Translations under genes and position numbers: made by a program | NCBI GenBank assembly: GCA_903873565.1 | Contig: CAIQOY010000300.1 | Coordinates: 1 to 6,421, forward strand | Length of the DNA stretch: 6,421 nucleotides | Reading direction: 5' to 3' | Source: an uncultured Actinomycetes bacterium | GTDB taxonomy: Bacteria > Actinomycetota > Thermoleophilia > Gaiellales > F1-60-MAGs149 | Shown: in pieces, positions 1 through 5,203 of the stretch | How positions within the stretch are numbered: position 1 is the first letter of the stretch | Layout: each line of letters opens with the position of its first letter | Notes under the pieces: model-generated | Database searches by the model: none | Told to the model about the DNA's origin: nothing | What the model saw: the letters and a program-made list of their open reading frames with translations, nothing else

Positions 1-1560
1 CCGGCCGTCGGCGGCCTGGATCGTGGAGTTGATGTAGACGTCGGTGAACGGGATCCCGCCGGCGAACTCGATGCCGGTCATGATCATCCGCGCGACCCAG
101 AGGTTGATGATGTCGCGCCCGGTGACGAGGACGTGGCCCGGGTACCAGCGCGCCAGCTCGGGCGTCCGCTCCGGCCAGCCGAGCGTCGCGTAGGGCCAGA
201 GCGCCGACGAGAACCAGGTGTCGAGGACGTCCGTCGACTGCTCCCAGCCCTCGCCCTCGGGACGGTCGACCTGCACGACGAACGAGCCGTCCGGCGCGAA
301 CCAGACCGGCAGCCGGTGGCCCCACCACAGCTGGCGCGACACGCACCAGGGGCGGATCGCCTCCATCCAGTCGAGGTAGATCTTGGCCATCCGCTCGGGG
401 TGGAAGCGCACCGCGCCCGTCTTGACCGCCTCGATCGCGGGCGCCGCCAGCTCGTCCATGCGGCAGAACCACTGCAGGCTGACCAGGGGCTCGATGCGGG
501 CGCCGGAGCGCTGGCAGAAGCCCACGCTGTGGCGGTAGGGGTGCTCGGCGCGCAGGGCGCCCGTCTCGCGCAGCCGCTCGACCGCGCGCTCGTGCCCCTC
601 CTCCGCGCCCAGACCCGCCCACTCCGGCACGAGGTCCGTCAGGGCCCCGTCGAGGCCGATCGCCGACATCGTCTCGAGGCCGTGGTCGCGGCCGATCTCG
701 AAGTCCGTCGGGTCGTGGCCCGGCGTGATCTTCAGCGCCCCCGTCCCGAACCCGATCTCGACGCGCTCGTCGGCGATGATCGGCACCGGCCGGTCGACCA
801 GCGGCACGATCGCGTGGCGACCCACGAGGTCGCGGTAGCGCTCGTCGTCGGGGTGCACGGCGATCGCGACGTCGGCGAGGATGGTGACGGGCCGCACGGT
901 GGCGATCACGATCTCGCCGCCGCCCTCGACCGGGTAGGCGACCTCGTAGAGGACGTCGTCGACGTCCCGGTGCTCGACCTCGAGGTCGGAGATCGCGGTG
1001 GCCAGCGGCACGCTCCAGTTGACCAGGTACTCGTCGCGGTAGATCCAGCCCTTCGCGTGCAGCGCCACGAACACGTCCTGCACGGCGCGCGCGTACGCCT
1101 CGTCCATCGTGAAGCGCTCGCGCCCGTAGTCCATCGAGGCGCCGAGCCGCTTGTACTGCTCGATGATCGTCGAGCCCGTCGCGTCCTTCCAGGCCCAGAC
1201 CCGCTCCACGAAGGCCTCGCGGCCGAGGTCGTGGCGCGTCTTCCCCTCCTTGGCCAGCTCGCGCTCGACCACCATCTGCGTGGCGATCCCCGCGTGGTCG
1301 GTGCCCGGCTGCCAGAGCACGTTGCGACCCGCCATCCGCTGCCAGCGGATCAGGAGGTCCTGGACGGCGCCGTTGAGGGCGTGGCCCATGTGCAGGCTGC
1401 CGGTCACGTTCGGCGGCGGCAGCTGGATGCAGTACGGCTCGCCGGGGGCGTCGGGGTGCGCGTCGAAGAGGCCGTCCGCCTGCCACTGGGCGAAGATCCG
1501 GCCCTCGACCTCGGCGGCCTCGTAGCGGGTCCGCTCCTCCAGCTCTGCGCGTCGGTCCAT
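1..1560 (-). CDS. valS: Valyl-tRNA synthetase, N-terminal part (cut by left edge)
   Basis: This class I aminoacyl-tRNA synthetase charges tRNA-Val with valine in the cytoplasm and edits misactivated threonine. The minus strand is open for 520 codons from the ATG at 1560 to the edge; bacterial ValS is usually about 850-900 residues, so roughly 60% is present. Visible motifs in order are PPPNVTG (48-54) with the HIGH signature HMGH (57-60), GTDHAGIATQ (86-95), the editing-domain segment TVRPVT (221-226), GTGALKITPGHDPTDFEIG later in that domain, then the returning catalytic core with VSRQLWWGHRLPVW, DTWFSSALWP and GRDIINLWVARM. The window ends at STIQAADGR, immediately before the expected KMSKS loop. 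VSRQLWWGH together with NVTGSLHMGH identifies ValS rather than IleS or LeuS. The usual TTRPET element reads TVRPVT here. No clear Shine-Dalgarno sequence precedes the ATG, and a -10-like box lies only 9 nt upstream, so the mRNA may be leaderless. Confidence 0.97.
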   Translation of the reverse strand, partial: MDRRAELEERTRYEAAEVEGRIFAQWQADGLFDAHPDAPGEPYCIQLPPPNVTGSLHMGHALNGAVQDLLIRWQRMAGRNVLWQPGTDHAGIATQMVVERELAKEGKTRHDLGREAFVERVWAWKDATGSTIIEQYKRLGASMDYGRERFTMDEAYARAVQDVFVALHAKGWIYRDEYLVNWSVPLATAISDLEVEHRDVDDVLYEVAYPVEGGGEIVIATVRPVTILADVAIAVHPDDERYRDLVGRHAIVPLVDRPVPIIADERVEIGFGTGALKITPGHDPTDFEIGRDHGLETMSAIGLDGALTDLVPEWAGLGAEEGHERAVERLRETGALRAEHPYRHSVGFCQRSGARIEPLVSLQWFCRMDELAAPAIEAVKTGAVRFHPERMAKIYLDWMEAIRPWCVSRQLWWGHRLPVWFAPDGSFVVQVDRPEGEGWEQSTDVLDTWFSSALWPYATLGWPERTPELARWYPGHVLVTGRDIINLWVARMIMTGIEFAGGIPFTDVYINSTIQAADGR

Positions 1561-1569
1561 CGGCCGGGC

Positions 1570-1575
1570 AGTGTA
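1570..1575 (-). promoter_or_regulatory. Candidate -10 box of valS, possibly leaderless
   Basis: Read on the minus strand this is TACACT, matching the TANNNT -10 pattern of the main sigma factor. Only 9 nt separate it from the ATG at 1560, which would place transcription start at or within a few bases of the start codon. The absence of a purine-rich ribosome site in between fits a leaderless message, which is common in actinobacteria. No good -35 hexamer is visible about 17 bp upstream. This is inferred from spacing and sequence only. Confidence 0.35.
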
Positions 1576-1615
1576 TCGGTGCGGTGGCCGCCGCCACGCC
1601 GGGCCCCGCGGCCGC

Positions 1616-1621
1616 TACAGT
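1616..1621 (+). promoter_or_regulatory. Candidate -10 box of SBP1
   Basis: TACAGT fits TANNNT and lies 27 nt before the ATG at 1649, which would give a 5' leader of about 20 nt that includes the ribosome site. The region about 17 bp upstream is GC-rich and does not resemble TTGACA, so this promoter is either weak, activator-dependent or misidentified. The arrangement of a TANAGT box followed by GGGAGGGA matches the leader of the paralogous SBP2. Confidence 0.35.
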
Positions 1622-1637
1622 CGTCCCGACCGCGTCC

Positions 1638-1645
1638 GGGAGGGA
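1638..1645 (+). promoter_or_regulatory. Ribosome binding site fixing the SBP1 start
   Basis: GGGAGGGA contains the core GGAGG (1639-1643), 5 nt before the ATG at 1649. It favours that ATG over the in-frame GTG at 1571, which would add 26 Arg/Gly-rich residues ahead of an otherwise normal lipoprotein signal peptide. The same octamer precedes SBP2. Confidence 0.75.
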
Positions 1646-1648
1646 CCC

Positions 1649-3349
1649 ATGCCGCGCCGCCTCGCCAGCCTGCTCCTGCTCGTCCTCGCCACGCTCGCCC
1701 TCGCGGCCTGCGGCGGCGGCGAGTCCACCACCCCGACCGCCGGGGGCGGCGACGCCGCGGCCACGGACGCCGCCGCGGGCGACACGGGCGCGATCGTCGA
1801 GGGCGGGATCCTGCGCATCGGCTACACCGACCCGCCGGACGGCATCAACCCGTTCGTCGGCTCGAACCAGGTCTCGTACGTGATCTTCCAGGAGATGTAC
1901 CCGGCCCTCGTCCAGTACGACGAGGATTTCCAGCTGACCGGCGACTGGGCCGAGTCGTGGACCGTCTCCGACGACCAGACGGTCTACACCTTCGCCCTGC
2001 GCCCCGGCGAGTGGTCGGACGGCACGCCCCTGACCGCGCAGGACGCGGTCTGGACGATCGAGACGGTCAAGGAGTACGCCGACGTCTCGACCGGCCTGAT
2101 GGCCGGCTACATCGAGGGCGTCGAGTCGGCCAAGGCGATCGACGACCTCACGCTCGAGATCACCTACTCCGAGCCGCGCGCGACCGCGCTCGCGAACCTG
2201 CAGCCCTTCTACATCCTGCCGAGCCACGTCTTCTCGCAGCACGTCGGCGAGGGCGGCAAGGGCCTCGACACGTGGGACATGGCCGCCGCGGGCGAGCTCG
2301 TCGGCGGCGGGCCCTTCTTCGTCAAGCAGTACGACGACAAGGGCACCACCCTGCTCGAGCGCAACCCCGGCTACTACGGCCCGAAGCCCCACGTCGACGC
2401 GATCGGGATGACCGTCTACCAGAACCCCGACGCGATGGTCAGCGCCTTCAAGGCCGGCGAGCTCGACGCGCTCGACAAGGTGCCCGCGACCGTGGTCGGC
2501 CAGCTCGAGGCGCTGCCCGGCGTCACGATCCTGCCCGGCGACGTCCCCGACGTGATCAACATCGGCTTCAACGCCAACCCGAAGAAGCGCGACCACCGCG
2601 AGCTGCTCGACCCGCGCGTCAAGGAGGCGATGGCCCACGCCGTCGACCGCCAGGCGATCATCGACACGGTCTACGCGGGCTACGCGAAGCCCGCGGCGAG
2701 CATCCTCACGCCGATCGCCGGCGAGTACCTCAACCCGGCCATCCAGCCGGAGGCCTACGACCTCGCCGAGGCCAACCGCATCCTCGACGAGGCCGGCTAC
2801 GCCAAGGGCGACGACGGCATCCGCGTCACCCCGGAGGGCGAGCGGATGAGCTACGAGGTGATCCTGCCGACCGACATCCCCGGCCAGGAGCGCAAGTTCG
2901 AGATCCTCCAGGCCGCCTGGGAGGAGATCGGCATCGAGACCACCGGCCAGGCCATGGACGGCTCGGCGGCGTGGGACGCGATGATGGCGCCCGACGGCAA
3001 GTACCTCGACTTCGACATGCACATGTGGTCGTGGCTCGGCTACATCGACCCCGACTTCATGCTGATGACGGTGATGTGCGACCAGTACGGCAACTGGTCG
3101 GACACGGGCTACTGCAACCCCGAGTACGACGCCCTCTACGCGAAGCAGGCCGCCGAGACGGATCCGGCCAAGCGCCAGGCGATCGTCTGGGAGATGCAGG
3201 AGATCCTGTACCGCGACCGCCCGTACATCTTCATCGCCCAGACCCAGTTCGTGCGCGCCTACCAGCCCGGCTGGGGCGGGATCTCGGAGCCGTACCTCGT
3301 GTACGTGTCCAAGATCCCCTGGGACACGATCCACCGCACCGAGGGCTAG
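1649..3349 (+). CDS. ABC transporter substrate-binding lipoprotein, family 5 (SBP1)
   Basis: This 566-residue extracytoplasmic solute receptor belongs to the SBP_bac_5 (DppA/OppA/NikA-like) family and would capture a peptide or other small solute for an ABC importer. The signal peptide has MPRR followed by a Leu/Ala core and a lipobox ending LAAC, with Cys21 as the lipidation site. A Gly/Ala/Thr/Asp linker follows, up to about residue 50. The family hallmark WSDGTPLTAQDA is at 122-133 and ERNPGYYG at 237-244; DPRVKEAMAHAVDRQAII is the usual conserved central segment. Near the C-terminus, Cys477 and Cys489 flank NWSDTGY and could form a disulfide. The length is normal for the family. The start is set by the ribosome site and the signal peptide. 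No permease or ATPase gene adjoins it. It diverges from valS and converges, sharing stop-codon bases, with the PHP gene. It is clearly paralogous to SBP2. The substrate cannot be read from the sequence. Confidence 0.95.
   Translation: MPRRLASLLLLVLATLALAACGGGESTTPTAGGGDAAATDAAAGDTGAIVEGGILRIGYTDPPDGINPFVGSNQVSYVIFQEMYPALVQYDEDFQLTGDWAESWTVSDDQTVYTFALRPGEWSDGTPLTAQDAVWTIETVKEYADVSTGLMAGYIEGVESAKAIDDLTLEITYSEPRATALANLQPFYILPSHVFSQHVGEGGKGLDTWDMAAAGELVGGGPFFVKQYDDKGTTLLERNPGYYGPKPHVDAIGMTVYQNPDAMVSAFKAGELDALDKVPATVVGQLEALPGVTILPGDVPDVINIGFNANPKKRDHRELLDPRVKEAMAHAVDRQAIIDTVYAGYAKPAASILTPIAGEYLNPAIQPEAYDLAEANRILDEAGYAKGDDGIRVTPEGERMSYEVILPTDIPGQERKFEILQAAWEEIGIETTGQAMDGSAAWDAMMAPDGKYLDFDMHMWSWLGYIDPDFMLMTVMCDQYGNWSDTGYCNPEYDALYAKQAAETDPAKRQAIVWEMQEILYRDRPYIFIAQTQFVRAYQPGWGGISEPYLVYVSKIPWDTIHRTEG
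3304..3328 (-). terminator. Weak candidate hairpin downstream of the PHP gene
   Basis: CGTGTCC (3304-3310) and GGACACG (3322-3328) form a perfect 7-bp stem around an 11-nt loop. On the minus strand it begins 17 nt past the PHP stop codon. It lies inside the last codons of SBP1 and has no U-tract. It could act as a terminator or 3'-end stabiliser for the hydrolase-PHP transcript, but chance GC pairing is a real alternative. Confidence 0.2.
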
Positions 3350-4314
3350 AGCCAGGGGCGCTGCGGCGCCCGCTCGCCGGGCAGGCCGATCGGGCCCGTC
3401 CACGCGCGACCGCCGTCCGCCGCGTCGACCTCGACGCGGCCCCACTGGCAGAACTCGGGCTCGTCGAGGTGCGCGCGCACGATCAGCCCCGCGGCGTCGC
3501 GCTCGAGGATGCGCGCCCGGTAGGCGGCCCGCGCCGGATCGGCGCTGACCCGCCCCCCGTCCCGCGGACCCGAGGCGAGGCCGACGGCCACGGCCGGCGA
3601 GCAGGCCACCTCGAGGCCGCCCGGGGCGCGCTCCACGTGGTGGATCGCGGGGCCGGTCGACCCGTACGCGTGCCCGCGGCGCAGGGCCTCCACCACGCCC
3701 GCGGCGCTGCGCTCGCGCGCCCGCACCATGGTCCAGCCGAGCAGGCTGTCGGAGCCGTCGGGCTGGCCGATCCGGTGGGCGTCGTCGGAGGCGATCGCCC
3801 CGAGCAAGAGCCCGCGCTCGGAGACCTCGTCCCAGATGGCGTCGGAGAGGCCGTTGCCCTGCTCGAGGGCGCAGCTGCCGTTGTAGGCCTCGAGCCCGTG
3901 CAGCGCGGTGGCGGGCAGGATGTCATCGGGGGTCAGGGCGCTCCAGCGCGGGTGGGCGAGCAGGGCGGCACCGCCCCGCTCGGCGATCCAGGCCGCGCAG
4001 TCGGCGATCGTCGGGAAGGCCGCGCGCGGCTCGGGCAGCTCGTCGATCCCGATCGCCACGACGTCCGCCTCGAAGGGCACGTGCGCGAGGTGGGCGGAGA
4101 GCTCGCTCGCCGGGATCATCAGCGGCCCGGCGAGGCCGGCCTCGGCCACGGTGATCAGCCAGTGGTCGGTGATCGCCACGGCGTCGAAGCCCGCGGCGGC
4201 GTAGTGGCGCACGAGCTCGTCGGGCTCGGGCTTGCCGTCCGAGCGCGTCGTGTGGCAGTGCAGCTGGCAGCGCAGCCAGACGCCGTCGGCCGCGAACGCG
4301 TCGAGGCCGGTCAC
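3346..4314 (-). CDS. PHP-domain metallohydrolase (CehA/McbA-like)
   Basis: This 322-residue protein of the polymerase-and-histidinol-phosphatase superfamily would be a metal-dependent hydrolase of phosphoester or other ester/amide bonds. The metal-binding motifs appear in canonical order: HCHTTRSDG with His19 and His21, TDH at 49-51, Glu71 in PASELS, His121 in LLAHPRW, LEAYNG at 141-146, and ASDDAH with Asp177/Asp178 and His180. After about residue 220 comes a probable beta-rich C-terminal domain (LEVACSPAVAVG, then RVEVDAADGGRAWTGPI), as in CehA-type proteins. There is no signal peptide or membrane segment, so it is probably cytoplasmic. It starts with GTG at 4314, overlapping the upstream hydrolase stop as GTGA, with GGAGG just upstream; no in-frame ATG exists before residue 66. 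Its TAG stop (3348-3346) overlaps the SBP1 stop. The superfamily is certain; the substrate is unknown, and CehA-type naming implies no specific activity here. Confidence 0.93.
   Translation of the reverse strand: MTGLDAFAADGVWLRCQLHCHTTRSDGKPEPDELVRHYAAAGFDAVAITDHWLITVAEAGLAGPLMIPASELSAHLAHVPFEADVVAIGIDELPEPRAAFPTIADCAAWIAERGGAALLAHPRWSALTPDDILPATALHGLEAYNGSCALEQGNGLSDAIWDEVSERGLLLGAIASDDAHRIGQPDGSDSLLGWTMVRARERSAAGVVEALRRGHAYGSTGPAIHHVERAPGGLEVACSPAVAVGLASGPRDGGRVSADPARAAYRARILERDAAGLIVRAHLDEPEFCQWGRVEVDAADGGRAWTGPIGLPGERAPQRPWL
3356..3371 (+). terminator. Candidate U-less terminator hairpin of SBP1
   Basis: GGGCGC (3356-3361) and GCGCCC (3366-3371) form a perfect 6-bp all-GC stem with the 4-nt loop TGCG. 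It starts 7 nt after the SBP1 stop codon and lies within the 3' end of the convergent PHP gene. There is no U-tract. Hairpins without a U-tail have been proposed as terminators in high-GC actinobacteria, but short GC stems are frequent at this base composition, so the call rests mainly on position. Confidence 0.25.
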
Positions 4315-5132
4315 GCCGCCTCCCGCTCCATCCGCTCGAGCCAGTCGCCGACGAGCGCGCCGTACAGCGCCGGGCGCTCGACCCGGCCCAGGTGGTGGCC
4401 ACCGAGGTCGAGCGTCGCGAACGTGCCGCGCGGGAACTCGTCCTGGAGCGCCATCTGCCGGCGCCAGCCGACGGTGCCGTCCTGGCGGCCGGCGACGACG
4501 AGGCTCGGGCGGGCGAACGGCCGCGAGCCGTCCGCGGCGGCGCCCGTGTGCACGTAGGCGGCGTCGAGGCGCCCGAGGAAGGCGCGGTCGCAGCTGCGGT
4601 AGGCCGGCATGTCGTGCGCGCGGATCGCGTCGAGCATGCGCCGCTCGTGGACCGGCAGGGCGTCCGGGATCCAGGCCTCGTCCTCGGCGAGCTCGTCGAA
4701 CGCGTCGGGGTCCGGGTGGATCACGACGGGGTCGGCGACGTCGCGCGTGGCGTCATCGCGGGGTAGGTCGGGCACGAGCAGGGCCGCGCCGAGCAGGCTC
4801 GCGGGCCGCGTGCGCACCAGCCCGAGCGCGAGGTAGCCGCCGTACGAGTTGCCCGCCACCGCGTAGGGCGCGCCGTCGAAGGCGCGCTCGCCGACCGCGG
4901 CGACGATCCGCAGCATCGCCTCCTGCGTGCCGAGCCAGTCCGGCGCGGGCGTCGCGCCGTGCCCCGGCAGGTCGAAGGCGACGCGCCGCCAGCCGCCGTG
5001 CGCGTCGAGCACCGGATCGAGGTCGGCGCAAAGGTAGCGGTGATCGGCCGACCATCCGTGCACGAGCAGGAGCGGCCGTCCGGCACCCCGCGCGCGCAGT
5101 TCGATGGGGATCCCCTCGACCTCGACCACCAT
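4311..5132 (-). CDS. Alpha/beta-fold serine hydrolase
   Basis: This 273-residue hydrolase would cleave an ester, amide or related bond by a Ser-Asp-His triad. The family elements are all visible: oxyanion-hole HGW (25-27), DLPGHG (54-59), the nucleophile elbow GNSYGG with Ser96, the acid Asp218 in VAGRQDGTVGW, and the base His246 or His247 in LDLGGHHLG. A cap region lies roughly between residues 125 and 200. The GRQD...FPRGTFATLD...GHH arrangement resembles a widespread, poorly characterised bacterial group. There is no signal peptide, so it is probably cytoplasmic. GGGGAG lies 3 nt before the ATG at 5132; the next codon but one pair, GTG at 5129, would have better spacing and could be the real start, changing only one residue. 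It is the first gene of a two-gene unit with the PHP gene and is divergent from SBP2. An esterase, lipase-like or aminopeptidase role cannot be separated by eye. Confidence 0.93.
   Translation of the reverse strand: MVVEVEGIPIELRARGAGRPLLLVHGWSADHRYLCADLDPVLDAHGGWRRVAFDLPGHGATPAPDWLGTQEAMLRIVAAVGERAFDGAPYAVAGNSYGGYLALGLVRTRPASLLGAALLVPDLPRDDATRDVADPVVIHPDPDAFDELAEDEAWIPDALPVHERRMLDAIRAHDMPAYRSCDRAFLGRLDAAYVHTGAAADGSRPFARPSLVVAGRQDGTVGWRRQMALQDEFPRGTFATLDLGGHHLGRVERPALYGALVGDWLERMEREAA
4319..4323 (-). promoter_or_regulatory. Ribosome binding site of the PHP gene inside the hydrolase gene
   Basis: GGAGG on the minus strand lies 4 nt before the GTG at 4314, within the last codons of the alpha/beta hydrolase. 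This slightly short but acceptable spacing supports GTG as the true start and fits translational coupling of the two genes. Confidence 0.6.
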
Positions 5133-5145
5133 CTGCTCCCCGATC

Positions 5146-5174
5146 CTGACAACGGCCCTGTCACGCGGTAGAGT
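5146..5174 (+). promoter_or_regulatory. Sigma-70-type promoter of SBP2
   Basis: CTGACA (5146-5151) matches five of six -35 consensus bases and is followed, after exactly 17 bp, by TAGAGT (5169-5174), a TANNNT -10 box. Predicted transcription start is near 5181, giving a leader of about 23 nt with the ribosome site. This is the best promoter in the window. Its -35 box lies within an inverted repeat, and its -10 box is also a -10 on the opposite strand. Confidence 0.65.
5147..5163. promoter_or_regulatory. Inverted repeat TGACA-N7-TGTCA, possible operator
   Basis: Perfect 5-bp arms TGACA (5147-5151) and TGTCA (5159-5163) are separated by 7 bp, so half-site centres are 12 bp apart. The repeat covers the -35 box and part of the spacer of the SBP2 promoter and lies just downstream of the candidate minus-strand -10 box. 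A bound dimeric regulator could therefore affect both directions. Five-base arms are short and chance is possible; no regulator gene is in the window. Confidence 0.3.
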
Positions 5175-5175
5175 A
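5170..5175 (-). promoter_or_regulatory. Candidate -10 box of the hydrolase-PHP unit
   Basis: On the minus strand this reads TACTCT, a TANNNT match lying 37 nt before the ATG at 5132, which would give a leader of about 30 nt. It overlaps the SBP2 -10 box by five bases because TAGAGTA is a -10 in both directions. The -35 region is poor (TCTCTC at 17 bp). RNA polymerase tolerates this when the -10 is good, but the call remains tentative. Confidence 0.35.
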
Positions 5176-5186
5176 GCCCCATCCTC

Positions 5187-5194
5187 GGGAGGGA
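5187..5194 (+). promoter_or_regulatory. Ribosome binding site of SBP2
   Basis: GGGAGGGA lies within a longer purine run reaching 5200. The GGAGG core (5188-5192) is 11 nt before the ATG at 5204, somewhat far, though the following GAGAGA could also pair. The octamer is identical to the one preceding SBP1, where the spacing is 5 nt. Confidence 0.65.
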
Positions 5195-5203
5195 GAGAGA
5201 CCG

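Noticed and set aside
1584..1597. Inverted repeat GTGGC-CGCC-GCCAC between valS and SBP1, as an operator
   Set aside because: Short, entirely GC-rich arms are common by chance here, and it does not coincide with a convincing -35 box.
1571..1648. Upstream in-frame GTG start for SBP1
   Set aside because: It adds 26 Arg/Gly-rich residues ahead of a typical lipoprotein signal peptide, overlaps the valS -10 box, and lacks a ribosome site; the ATG at 1649 has one.
133..4557. Plus-strand open frame of 1474 codons crossing the whole left two thirds
   Set aside because: It runs antisense to valS, the PHP gene and the hydrolase and out of frame with SBP1, all of which have clear family motifs. Its product is Arg/Pro/Ala/Gly/His-rich with no domain. 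Long shadow frames are expected at this GC content.
3346..5132. The hydrolase-PHP pair as a defence system (nuclease-like PHP plus effector)
   Set aside because: Neither protein has nuclease, helicase, sensor or membrane-effector features, there are no mobile-element marks nearby, and neighbours are a housekeeping synthetase and transporter receptors; a metabolic role is the simpler reading.
4232..5149. Plus-strand open frame of 305 codons antisense to the hydrolase
   Set aside because: The product is almost entirely Arg, Ala, Gly and Pro with no fold signature, and the opposite strand has a full catalytic triad and oxyanion motif.
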